From: Streptococcaceae bacterium ESL0729 | Lineage (GTDB): Bacteria > Bacillota > Bacilli > Lactobacillales > Streptococcaceae | Reading direction: 5' to 3' | Length of the DNA stretch: 64,000 bases | Assembly (NCBI GenBank): GCA_029391995.1 | Contig: CP113924.1 | Coordinates: 1,209,001 to 1,273,000, forward strand | Part shown: positions 41,748-50,338 of the stretch, piece after piece | Numbering within the stretch: position 1 is the stretch's first letter | Layout: each line of letters starts with the position of its first letter | The notes under the pieces: generated by a model | Told to the model about the DNA's origin: nothing | Database searches by the model: none | The model's input: the letters and a program-made list of their open reading frames with translations, nothing else | Translations under genes and position numbers: made by a program

Positions 41748-41777
41748 AAAAAAGACTCCTCACTCGAGGAATCTTTC
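41748..41777 (-). terminator. Terminator of clpP
   Basis: Minus strand AAAGATTCCTC-GAGT-GAGGAGTCTTT then T-rich tail. Confidence 0.85.
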
Positions 41778-41782
41778 ATATC

Positions 41783-42379
41783 TTATTTTAACTTATTATT
41801 TTCCATGATTTGATCAATAAAACCATAGTCAAGTGTTTCTTCAGCACTCATCCAGTTATCACGCTCAGCGTCCTTATTAACACGCTCAATTGGTTGACCT
41901 GAATTTTCGGCAAGAATTTTTTCCAAGGTATTACGGGTTTTTAGTAGGTGTTCTGCAGCAATGGCCATGTCAGTCTGCTGGGTTCCACCACCAGTACCAC
42001 CCATTGGTTGGTGAATCATATATTCAGCATGAGGTAGCATGAAACGTTTACCAGGAGTCCCACTAGAAGCGATAATGGTTCCCATTGAAGCAGCCATTCC
42101 CATAACGATTGTTTGAACGTCTGACTTAATGAAGTTCATGGTATCAACAATAGCAAGACCAGCCGATACAGAACCACCAGGTGTGTTTACATAAAGGTAG
42201 ATGTCCTTTGTGCTATCTTGAGCGTCTAGGAAAAGAAGTTGGGCAATGATGGAATTGGCCATATTATCTTCAACCTCACCAGTAAGCATGATGATACGGT
42301 CCTTTAAAAGACGTGAGTAGATATCATAAGCACGCTCTCCGCGGCTTGATTGTTCAATAACTGTAGGTACTAGATTCAT
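41783..42379 (-). CDS. clpP: ATP-dependent Clp protease proteolytic subunit
   Basis: 198 residues. Serine protease triad: Ser98 in GMAASMG, His123 in YMIHQPMGG, and Asp in the KDAERDNW region (about 172). It forms the double-ring chamber used by ClpC and other Clp ATPases. RBS AAAGGAG. A perfect CtsR operator (42458-42474) overlaps the -35 of a strong promoter (42445-42473), so clpP belongs to the same regulon as ctsR-clpC. The leader also has a GGTC...GACC hairpin. Confidence 0.98.
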   Translation of the reverse strand: MNLVPTVIEQSSRGERAYDIYSRLLKDRIIMLTGEVEDNMANSIIAQLLFLDAQDSTKDIYLYVNTPGGSVSAGLAIVDTMNFIKSDVQTIVMGMAASMGTIIASSGTPGKRFMLPHAEYMIHQPMGGTGGGTQQTDMAIAAEHLLKTRNTLEKILAENSGQPIERVNKDAERDNWMSAEETLDYGFIDQIMENNKLK

Positions 42380-42444
42380 AATTTTCTCCTTTTTAGTTTA
42401 GTAAAAATTAGCATGGTCACAAATCTCAAGCGACCTTTTTGTTA

Positions 42445-42473
42445 ATTTTACACTTTTGGTCAAGAATGGTCAA
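42445..42473 (-). promoter_or_regulatory. clpP promoter
   Basis: Minus strand TTGACC (42473-42468), 17-nt spacer, TAAAAT (42450-42445). The -35 is part of the CtsR operator. Confidence 0.85.
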
Positions 42474-42474
42474 A
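42458..42474 (+). promoter_or_regulatory. CtsR operator upstream of clpP
   Basis: GGTCAAGAATGGTCAAA matches the consensus GGTCAAANANGGTCAAA at all but one defined position. It sits on the strand opposite to clpP and covers the -35 region. Confidence 0.93.
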
Positions 42475-42550
42475 TAGTTCGTGTTACGAGGGACAATTAT
42501 TTTACCTCTACTTTTAAACTAGCTCCCACTAGCCTAGGGCCCAATAATAA

Positions 42551-42559
42551 TGGTATAAT
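42551..42559 (+). promoter_or_regulatory. Extended -10 directly in front of the membrane protein gene
   Basis: TGGTATAAT ending at 42559; the ATG begins at 42566. No -35 hexamer near 42531-42536 and no Shine-Dalgarno. Confidence 0.65.
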
Positions 42560-42565
42560 TTCCAC

Positions 42566-43096
42566 ATGAATATCCAAATTATCTTATCAATTTTAGCCGG
42601 CATGCTGCTGGGCATTGTAGGGATGGGACTTGGTTTTTACCTCTACCACCTCTATGACGAAAATCGCTACAAAAAACAACTGGCCATCGACAAAAAATTA
42701 AAGGAGCTTGAAGTAAGAAATATCTTAAATAAGAAGATTAATGAACTTTTAAATCGTCCCCTGGACACGGGAAATGATCTTCTAATCATCCCCCAAAAGG
42801 ATATTAAAATCCCCTTCTATGACTATAATTTTCTTAAGAATTTCACTTCCATGTATAACCTTTACCTGCCTGCCTACTTCCTTGAAACCTTCTTTAAGGA
42901 CTTATCACACAGGCTTGCAACCTATTCAGATGAAGATGACATGAAAAATGGGGGCTATATCTTTAAGGATGCAAGGATTATCCTTGAAAATTTCTCCAAG
43001 GAAGTGACCCACGACATGAAAAAGAAGCAAAAGGAGCTCGAAAAACTCGCAAATATCTACCCAAGTATCCTGAAAAAGCAGTATTTTGACCTCTAA
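42566..43096 (+). CDS. Membrane-anchored protein of unknown function
   Basis: 176 residues. One N-terminal membrane segment (about 4-27, glycine-rich), then a basic turn (ENRYKKQLAIDKKLKELEVRN) and a helical, mostly cytoplasmic body; two charged helices near the C-terminus (MKKKQKELEKLANIYP). No signal peptidase site. Family not recognised. The start is 6 nt after TGGTATAAT with no RBS, so the mRNA is probably leaderless. Divergent from clpP, sharing the region with the CtsR box, and convergent with ftsY through a bidirectional terminator. Confidence 0.7.
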   Translation: MNIQIILSILAGMLLGIVGMGLGFYLYHLYDENRYKKQLAIDKKLKELEVRNILNKKINELLNRPLDTGNDLLIIPQKDIKIPFYDYNFLKNFTSMYNLYLPAYFLETFFKDLSHRLATYSDEDDMKNGGYIFKDARIILENFSKEVTHDMKKKQKELEKLANIYPSILKKQYFDL

Positions 43097-43127
43097 TAAA
43101 AATGAAGACCACGGGTCTTCATTTTTA
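43097..43127. terminator. Bidirectional terminator between the membrane protein gene and ftsY
   Basis: TAAAAATGAAGACC-ACG-GGTCTTCATTTTTA, a 14-bp stem with A and T tracts for both directions. Confidence 0.92.
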
Positions 43128-43136
43128 TTTTGTCTT

Positions 43137-44318
43137 TTATAGTAGTGATGAGAAAACGCCAACGACAAAGTTTTCTGGTGAAAAATCTTCTAAATCATCA
43201 ATCTTCTCACCCAGTCCAACGAGTTTAACGGGAATCTTAAGGGTACTTTCAATGGCAAAAACAATACCACCCTTGGCACTTCCATCAAGCTTGGTCAAAA
43301 TAATTCCTGTCAAAGGAGCCACGCTTGAAAACTGCTTGGCTTGCTCAATCGCATTTTGCCCAGTCGTTGCATCAACTGCAAGCAGGGTCTCATGAGGAGC
43401 ACTTGGAACCTCCCTTTGGATAATTCTAATTATTTTTTCAAGTTCCTTCATCAGATGGTCCTTGTTTTGTAAACGCCCTGCTGTATCAATTAAAAGAACA
43501 TCATATCCTTCATCACGGGCCCTTTTAACTGCATCAAAGACTACACTTGCAGGGTCTCCCCCTTCCCGTCCAACAACGACAGGAACTTGACTCCTTTGAC
43601 CCCACTCAACCAATTGGTCAGTAGCACCAGCTCTAAAGGTATCAGCAGCTGCTAGGAGAACCTTCTTACCTTCCAGGCGGTAGCGATTTGCAAGCTTACC
43701 GATGGTTGTTGTTTTACCAACACCATTTACCCCCACAAAGATAAAGACAGAAAGCCCGTCCTTTTGAAGGTTTAGGCTGTGATTTAAGCCATTATCATCC
43801 AAGGTGTCAGCAAGCTTTTCAATGATGACATTTTTTACATCCTCACGCTTCTTAGCGTTCTTAAACCTGACTTCTTCCCTTAATTCTTCAGCAATATCTA
43901 GGGATAATTCATAACCCACATCGCTTAAAATCAAAGCCTCTTCAACCTCTTCAAAGAATTCTTCGTCTACTCCCCTAAAGTTTGCCATAAGGGCATTAAA
44001 CCTATCCCCAAAGGAGCGGCTTGTCTTCTTAAGTGACTTTTGATATTTTTCTTCAAGTTTTTCTTCAGGCTCAATTTTTACTGGCTGATGAGCTTCTTCA
44101 AGCCCAAGCTTTTTATCTTCTACAGGAGCTAGACTACCAATAGACTGATCACTAGGAGCCTCTTTCTCCTCCTGAATAAAAGCCTGGAAACTTTCATTAG
44201 CAGAAGATGCATTCAAGTCTTCTGATTGATTAGAAGGTGATTCTAAAGGAGCTTCCTCAACCTGCTCCTCTTTTTTATCCTTGTTTTTTCTTTTAAATAA
44301 TTTATCAAATAAGCCCAT
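43137..44318 (-). CDS. ftsY: Signal recognition particle receptor FtsY
   Basis: GTPase that docks SRP-ribosome complexes at the membrane. 393 residues: acidic, poorly conserved A domain (about 1-90), four-helix N domain, and G domain with GVNGVGKTTTIGKLA, DTAGRLQNK and TKLDGSAKGG. Last gene of the rnc-smc-HAD-ftsY group. Its SRP RNA partner is encoded at 20797-20874; ffh is outside the window. Confidence 0.97.
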   Translation of the reverse strand: MGLFDKLFKRKNKDKKEEQVEEAPLESPSNQSEDLNASSANESFQAFIQEEKEAPSDQSIGSLAPVEDKKLGLEEAHQPVKIEPEEKLEEKYQKSLKKTSRSFGDRFNALMANFRGVDEEFFEEVEEALILSDVGYELSLDIAEELREEVRFKNAKKREDVKNVIIEKLADTLDDNGLNHSLNLQKDGLSVFIFVGVNGVGKTTTIGKLANRYRLEGKKVLLAAADTFRAGATDQLVEWGQRSQVPVVVGREGGDPASVVFDAVKRARDEGYDVLLIDTAGRLQNKDHLMKELEKIIRIIQREVPSAPHETLLAVDATTGQNAIEQAKQFSSVAPLTGIILTKLDGSAKGGIVFAIESTLKIPVKLVGLGEKIDDLEDFSPENFVVGVFSSLL

Positions 44319-44361
44319 AATATCCTCCTTCTTAAATTAAGCTAAATTTTACCTACAAAAT

Positions 44362-45156
44362 TTATAAAATATACTCTTCAATTGCCCAGGCAACACCATC
44401 TTGATCATTTGTCAGAGGAATCGTGTGATTAGCTAAGTCTTTTATCAAATCAACTGCATTAGCCATAGCCATCCCGTATCCTGCCCATTCAATCATCGAC
44501 CGGTCATTTTCTTCATCACCTATGGCCATAACCTCTGATTGATCAATATTTAAGATGTCAATTAGCCCCTTAAGGCCTGTCGCCTTAACCACACCCTTGG
44601 GCATAACCTCAAAAATTATATCCCTTGATTTAAAGGATTCAAAAGAGCTTGCTAATTTTGTTTGGAGCTCTTTAACATGGCTGTCAAGAATCTCAGCCTC
44701 TGCACAGAAAATAGCCTTATTATAGATACGATCAGACGGTAAATCCTCAACCGATGATTCAAAATAGTTAAGGGCTGGATTAATCTTCCTGTAGTCAGTC
44801 GGCCCATCAAGTTCATAGACCCTGTCATCGCTTAAGATTGAAAGAGGCAGACCAAAACTTGAACCCAGCTTATGAATTTCCTTAATTTCAGCAAGACTTA
44901 GGGAAGACTTACTTAAAATCTCGCCTGTATTCCTTTGGACCAAGCCCCCATTGAAGGTAATACTGTATTCGTCTGGGTCAATTAAATCCAAATCCTCTAG
45001 GAGGTATTTAATCGATGTCAAAGGTCGGCCTGTGGTAATAACTAGTTTGACCCCTTTTTTTCTAGCCTCATCAAGGGCCCATCTGTTTTTATCAGATACC
45101 TTTTTTTGACTATCTAAAAGAGTTCCATCTAAATCAAGGGCCAGTAATTTTATCAT
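44362..45156 (-). CDS. HAD superfamily Cof-type phosphatase
   Basis: 264 residues. HAD motif I ALDLDGTLLDSQKK, motif II ITTGRP, a C2 cap (about 80-190), motif III Lys in VVKATGLKG and motif IV GDEENDRSMIEW. Family members hydrolyse sugar phosphates or cofactors; substrate unknown. 10 nt downstream of smc; Cof-type genes stand between smc and ftsY in streptococci too. Confidence 0.92.
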   Translation of the reverse strand: MIKLLALDLDGTLLDSQKKVSDKNRWALDEARKKGVKLVITTGRPLTSIKYLLEDLDLIDPDEYSITFNGGLVQRNTGEILSKSSLSLAEIKEIHKLGSSFGLPLSILSDDRVYELDGPTDYRKINPALNYFESSVEDLPSDRIYNKAIFCAEAEILDSHVKELQTKLASSFESFKSRDIIFEVMPKGVVKATGLKGLIDILNIDQSEVMAIGDEENDRSMIEWAGYGMAMANAVDLIKDLANHTIPLTNDQDGVAWAIEEYIL

Positions 45157-45166
45157 CTTATCTCCT

Positions 45167-48100
45167 CTAACTATCTTCTTTTATATCTTGCAACTTGACT
45201 GATACAATTTTTGAAATCCCAAATTCCTGCATGGTTACCCCATAAATGGAGTCAGCAGCAGCCATGGTTCCCTTTCTATGGGTGACCACAATAAATTGAT
45301 TGGCTCCGTCAAAATGAGTCATGTAATTTCCAAAACGCTTAACATTTGCTTCATCAAGAGCCGCTTCAACCTCATCTAGGACAACAAAAGGTACCGTTTT
45401 AACCTTTAAGATGGCAAACAAGAGGGCCAGGGCTGTTAAGGATTTTTCTCCCCCACTCATTAGATTAAGGCTTAGAAGTTTTTTGCCTGGTGGTTGGACA
45501 ACAATCTCAATACCAGCTTCAAGAAGATTATCACTAGTCAGCTCAAGGTCGGCCTGCCCACCATCAAACATCTGTTCAAATGTCTTCTTAAAGCTTTCTC
45601 TCACGGCTTCAAAGGTGTTTTTAAAACGAATTTTAACCTCATCATCCATCTCAAGGATGGTATCAAGGAGCATCTCCTTTGACCTTAGGAGGTCATCTTT
45701 TTGGGTGCTTAAAAATTCATACCTGCCACTAACCTCATCATACTGACTAATAGCATCTAGGTTAACAGTCCCAAGAGCTCTGATTTGCTTTTCAAGCTCC
45801 CTAAGTTCAAGCTCGCAAAGCTTTAAATCTTCCAGATCTTGAGCCTGATTTTTAGCTTCCTCAAAACTCATTTGATAACTATCAGTTAGGATAAGCTGCT
45901 TGTCCATGAGGTATTTTTTTGACTGTTCAAGCTCAAGTTCAAGTCTTGTGTGACTGTCCCCGTACTCTTCCCGGGCCTTGATATTTTTACTACTTAAATC
46001 ATCAAGGTCATCAAGCTGGCCTTGAAGGTCATCAAGCTCAAACTTGATCTGAATAATTTTGTGGTCACAAGCAGTAAGCCTGGTTTCAACTTCAGAAAGT
46101 CTGACTGAATACTTATCCCTGTCTTCTAGGCTTAATTTTCCACTTTCAGTAAGGCTCTTCTGATAATTTGAAATTTGTTCCTTGAGGTCAAAAATCATCT
46201 CTTCAAGGCCTTCTTTTTCTGACAGCCTAAACTTGATTTCACTTGTAATCTCAGTAAGTTTCAAGTGACTGGTCTGAATTTTCTCCTTGAGACCTTCCTT
46301 CATTTCCTTAAGGCTGGTCTGATTTTTTTTCAGATTCTCTATTTCTTGGGTGATCTTAACTTTTTCAAGTCTTAAGCTCTCAAGCTGAATCTTAATACTC
46401 TCTGCCTGCTCAGCCAAGGCATTAAGCTCTAGGGACTTGTCCTTTGAAGTTAACCTTGCAAGCTGGGCTTCAAGTTTTTTCTTCTCTTCCATTAAGTGTT
46501 CAACCTTTAAGGTCTTCTCTTGTTTTTTAAGACGTGCATCTTGAGTTGAACTACTATTTTGTTCAAGTTTGCTAAGGAGGTCTTGGCCCCTTTCTTGAAT
46601 CTTTTTAACATCTTGCTCCAAGGCCTTTAACTCAGATTCCAAGGAAGGCAATAATTTTTTCAGATTTTTAATCTCAGCCTGGGTAAAGGTGGTTGAATTT
46701 TTCCTATTCGAACCACCCGAGTAGGAACCACCTGGCATCAAAATAGTGCCATCCAAGGTGACTATTTTGAATTTATAGTCCATAGATCTTGCAATCTGGC
46801 TGGCATTTTCTATAGTATCAACCACCACTGTTGTTCCAAGAAGGCTTGAAAGGGCTGGCTCGATTTTTTCTTGAAAATGAATCAAATCAAGGGCCAGACC
46901 AACAAATCCGGCCAGGTCTCTAAGCTTATCCAGATGATTCTGCGACAATTGCCTGGCTTTAATTGTTGTTAAAGGCAGGAAGGTTGCCCGTCCGCTCTTA
47001 CTCTCCTTAAGAAAATTAATGGCTTGTTGGGCAGAAGCTTCATCTTCAACAATCAGATTTTGGGCACTGCCGCCTAGAGCAACTTCAAGGGCTGTCGAAT
47101 ATTTGCTGTCAAAGCTAATTAAGTCGGCAACAGGTCCTATGATACCACCAATTTTTGAGGCATGATTAAGAACAGCCTTAACCCCTTGATAGTAATTGCT
47201 GTGGTTGGCCTGAATATTTTCAAGACTTTCAAGCTTGGCCCTTTGACTTTTAAGTTGGTCAAGCTTATCAAACATTAGATTTTGGGCTCTTTGGAAGTTC
47301 CTGTCAATCTCTTCCCTCCTTTGAATAAGAGCCTTCTTATCGTCTGAAAGCTCAGCAAGGAGTTCGCTTGTTTGGTCAACTTCCTTTTGGCTACTAATGA
47401 GCTGGATTTTGTTTTGTCCATAAGCTTCTTCAAGCTCTTTTGAACTATCATCTTGCTCCCTTGATGCCCTTAAAATATTTTCTACATCTGAATCATTTTT
47501 GACCAGTTGATTATTTAGACTGGCCTCTTGGTCGACCAGACTTACATAAGCCTGCCTGAGCTCTTCCATGACAAGCTCTGGATCATCTGAATATCTGTCC
47601 TCTTCATGCTCAAGTTTTTTGATGGCTGAAAGAAGGGTGTCTTTTTCCGCTTCATTTTTCCCTAAAAGGAACTCAACTTCCTCAAGTTTGCCTTGGTAAC
47701 CTTCAAGCTTACCGCAAGCTTCCTCCAAGCGACCTTCAAGTTCAGCCTTACTTTTATCAGAAGCATCCTTTTGGCTGTCAAACAGCTCAAGTTTTCCTTG
47801 GTAGTCTGCCCTAAGCTTGGTTAGACTAACCACCTCAGTTTGAAGGTCCTCTCGCTCAAGGTTTAGTTTACGTCTGCTATCCTTGATGGATGCAACCTTA
47901 CCCTCATAGACTGATTTTTTCTGCCTTAAATCTGCTAAAAGACTTGAAATTTCTTCAAAGGCTTCACTTCTAGCTTGGTATTTTATTTTTTCTTCAATAA
48001 TTTGAGCCACAACAACGGATAGCTCAAGCTCCATCCTCTTACCATCTAGCTGCTTATATTTAAGGGCCTTATCCCTTTGTGCCCTTAGGGGAGCAAGCTG

Positions 48101-48697
48101 GCTATCTAGCTCATAAATAATGTCTTCCAGGCGGTCGATATTTTCCTGGGTTCCATTAAGTTTACCTTCAGTTTCCTTCTTCCTGGTCTTATACTTTAAA
48201 ACACCCGCAGCTTCTTCAAAGATTAGCCTACGGTCTTCTGGCTTACTGCTAAAGATTTCTTCGATTTTACCTTGAGAAATTATAGAAAAAGAGTCCCTGC
48301 CAAGCCCCGTGTCAGTGAATAAACTATGTACATCCTTCAAGCGAACCTTCTTACCGTTAATCAAGAATTCACTATCACCATTGCGGTAAAGACGTCTTGT
48401 AATAGTAAGGTCTTGATCAGCCTTGAGGTACTTATCCTTGTTGTCAAAGCTTACAATAACCTCAGCAAAATTTAGGGCCTTGCGGCTTTCAGTACCTGAG
48501 AAGATAACATCTGGCATCTTGGTTCCACGGAGGCTTTTGGCGGACTGCTCCCCAAGAACCCAACGCAAGCCTTCTGCTATATTTGACTTACCAGACCCAT
48601 TTGGTCCAACAATTGCCGTAATTCCTGCATCAAAATCAATCTTGGTCCTATCAGCAAAAGACTTAAAACCAACCATTTCTATTCTTTTAAGAAACAT
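45167..48697 (-). CDS. smc: Chromosome segregation protein SMC
   Basis: 1176 residues. N-terminal Walker A GPNGSGKSN (about 32-40), long coiled-coil (about 165-495), hinge (about 505-650, with IGGIIGPVADLI), second coiled-coil (about 675-1010), and the C-terminal head with signature LMSGGEKSLTALAL and Walker B FVVLDEVEAALDE. Dimers load with ScpAB to organise the chromosome. The start shares one base with the rnc stop (TAATG), implying coupled translation. Confidence 0.97.
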   Translation of the reverse strand: MFLKRIEMVGFKSFADRTKIDFDAGITAIVGPNGSGKSNIAEGLRWVLGEQSAKSLRGTKMPDVIFSGTESRKALNFAEVIVSFDNKDKYLKADQDLTITRRLYRNGDSEFLINGKKVRLKDVHSLFTDTGLGRDSFSIISQGKIEEIFSSKPEDRRLIFEEAAGVLKYKTRKKETEGKLNGTQENIDRLEDIIYELDSQLAPLRAQRDKALKYKQLDGKRMELELSVVVAQIIEEKIKYQARSEAFEEISSLLADLRQKKSVYEGKVASIKDSRRKLNLEREDLQTEVVSLTKLRADYQGKLELFDSQKDASDKSKAELEGRLEEACGKLEGYQGKLEEVEFLLGKNEAEKDTLLSAIKKLEHEEDRYSDDPELVMEELRQAYVSLVDQEASLNNQLVKNDSDVENILRASREQDDSSKELEEAYGQNKIQLISSQKEVDQTSELLAELSDDKKALIQRREEIDRNFQRAQNLMFDKLDQLKSQRAKLESLENIQANHSNYYQGVKAVLNHASKIGGIIGPVADLISFDSKYSTALEVALGGSAQNLIVEDEASAQQAINFLKESKSGRATFLPLTTIKARQLSQNHLDKLRDLAGFVGLALDLIHFQEKIEPALSSLLGTTVVVDTIENASQIARSMDYKFKIVTLDGTILMPGGSYSGGSNRKNSTTFTQAEIKNLKKLLPSLESELKALEQDVKKIQERGQDLLSKLEQNSSSTQDARLKKQEKTLKVEHLMEEKKKLEAQLARLTSKDKSLELNALAEQAESIKIQLESLRLEKVKITQEIENLKKNQTSLKEMKEGLKEKIQTSHLKLTEITSEIKFRLSEKEGLEEMIFDLKEQISNYQKSLTESGKLSLEDRDKYSVRLSEVETRLTACDHKIIQIKFELDDLQGQLDDLDDLSSKNIKAREEYGDSHTRLELELEQSKKYLMDKQLILTDSYQMSFEEAKNQAQDLEDLKLCELELRELEKQIRALGTVNLDAISQYDEVSGRYEFLSTQKDDLLRSKEMLLDTILEMDDEVKIRFKNTFEAVRESFKKTFEQMFDGGQADLELTSDNLLEAGIEIVVQPPGKKLLSLNLMSGGEKSLTALALLFAILKVKTVPFVVLDEVEAALDEANVKRFGNYMTHFDGANQFIVVTHRKGTMAAADSIYGVTMQEFGISKIVSVKLQDIKEDS

Positions 48698-49437
48698 TAG
48701 TCCTCCTTTTTCTGGTTGATAATACTTGTTTCAAGCACCAAATTGTCATTGCTTTCAAGGGCATTTTTAGCCGCAGCCTGCTCAGCATTTTTCTTTGATT
48801 TACCTAAACCGTGACCGATCTCATCTCCATTAAGAAAAACTGTAACCTCAAACACTCTTTCGTGGGCTGGTCCGCTCTCCTTAACTACCTGATAGCTGAT
48901 ATCAACATCTCCATTGGCTTGAAGGGCCTCTTGCAGGCTGGTCTTAAAGTCCACAATCTTTTCAAATTCACCACTTTGGATGGTCGGAATAATCACCTGG
49001 TAGATGAAGGCTTCTGCTGCCTTAAAGTTCTCATCTAGTAGGAGGGCACCCAAAAATGACTCAAAAAGATTCTCAAGATTGGTATCCCTATTTCTTCCAC
49101 CACTTTTTTCTTCCCCATGACCTAAGAGAAGGTATTTGTCAAAATTACATTTACGGGCAAAATTGGCAAGACTCTCTGTCCTTACAATATTTGACCTCAT
49201 TTTTGAAAGTTCACCTTCTGGCCGATCTTCATATTTTTTAAATAAGAATTCTGAAATCGTTAGTCCCAAAACGGCATCTCCAAGAAACTCCAACCTTTCA
49301 TTATTTGAAGCTTTTGGGAGACGTTGTTCATTTGCATAACTCGAATGGGTAAACGCTTGTTTTAAAAGCTTGAGATTCGTAAAGTTAATTCCGTATTTTT
49401 CCTGTAATTCAAGATTTAATTCTTCAATATTATTCAT
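48697..49437 (-). CDS. rnc: Ribonuclease III
   Basis: 246 residues. RNase III signature [18 protein letters not shown] (about 45-62), catalytic E region [14 protein letters not shown], and a C-terminal double-stranded RNA-binding domain (about 160-235, [18 protein letters not shown]). Processes rRNA precursors and double-stranded mRNAs. First gene of the rnc-smc-HAD-ftsY group; RBS AGAGGAG. Confidence 0.97.
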   Translation of the reverse strand: MNNIEELNLELQEKYGINFTNLKLLKQAFTHSSYANEQRLPKASNNERLEFLGDAVLGLTISEFLFKKYEDRPEGELSKMRSNIVRTESLANFARKCNFDKYLLLGHGEEKSGGRNRDTNLENLFESFLGALLLDENFKAAEAFIYQVIIPTIQSGEFEKIVDFKTSLQEALQANGDVDISYQVVKESGPAHERVFEVTVFLNGDEIGHGLGKSKKNAEQAAAKNALESNDNLVLETSIINQKKED

Positions 49438-49505
49438 TTTTTTCTCCTCTTTTCTGTATTATATCAAAAAAAACGATTGAATTCTTCAATCGTCTTCCGT
49501 CCCTC

Positions 49506-50309
49506 CTAGATATCAAAAAGGGGACTAGCTTCGATATGGGAGGTGTCATAGATTTTAATTTCTTTTTTAACGTCAATATCATTTTGCATGAGCGTTGTTT
49601 CCATGGTCATGTGGGCCAAGTCCTTGATATTATTCTGTTGACTTCTGTGACCCAAAAATATCTTCTTGGTCTTATTACCCAAAACATCAAGTGCTGCACG
49701 AGCTCCGTCCTCATTTGATAAGTGTCCATGGTCACTTAAGATACGCTGCTTTATCCGCCAAGGGTAAGAACCCATCCTAAGGATTTCCACATCGTGGTTA
49801 CTTTCCATCAAATAAGCGTCAGCATTTTCGATGGTTTTAGCCACCCTTTCACTAACGTAGCCTGTATCAGTAAGCATAACAAAACTCTTGTTATCCTTCA
49901 TAAACCTGTAAAACTGGGGTGCTGCTGCGTCATGGCTGACACCAAAACTTTCAATGTCCAAATCCCCCAAGGTCATGGTCTGACCCAGTTCAAAAATATT
50001 TTTTTGCTCACTGGGAATCCGACCACAAGATTCACCAATCGCGTCCCAGGTCGGCTGATTGGCATAAAGATCAAGCTTGTACTTTCTGGCTAGAACACCA
50101 AGTCCTGCCACATGATCCTTGTGTTCATGGGTGACCAAGAGGGCATCAACCTCCCCTAAATCTCTACCGATATCTGCCATTAGACCTTCTATTTTTTTAC
50201 CTGAAAGCCCTGCGTCAACCAAAATCTTCTTCTTGGGACTTTCCAGATAAAAGACGTTCCCACTGCTTCCTGAAGCTAAAATACTGTATTTAAATGCTGA
50301 ATCTTCCAC
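49506..50309 (-). CDS. vicX: MBL-fold protein WalJ/VicX
   Basis: 267 residues from a GTG at 50309, which has GAGG at 6 nt and gives a start like VicX of streptococci (EDSAFKYSILASGSSGN). A GTG four codons earlier has no RBS. Metallo-beta-lactamase motifs VTHEHKDHVAGL (HxHxDH), GVSHDAA, TDTGY and GHRSQQNN. Third gene of the vicRKX operon; the family influences cell-wall homeostasis and competence, and related proteins are DNA/RNA processing nucleases. Biochemical substrate not settled. Confidence 0.92.
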   Translation of the reverse strand: MEDSAFKYSILASGSSGNVFYLESPKKKILVDAGLSGKKIEGLMADIGRDLGEVDALLVTHEHKDHVAGLGVLARKYKLDLYANQPTWDAIGESCGRIPSEQKNIFELGQTMTLGDLDIESFGVSHDAAAPQFYRFMKDNKSFVMLTDTGYVSERVAKTIENADAYLMESNHDVEILRMGSYPWRIKQRILSDHGHLSNEDGARAALDVLGNKTKKIFLGHRSQQNNIKDLAHMTMETTLMQNDIDVKKEIKIYDTSHIEASPLFDI

Positions 50310-50338
50310 TACTTTCCTCACTTTAAAAACTGGGGAAC

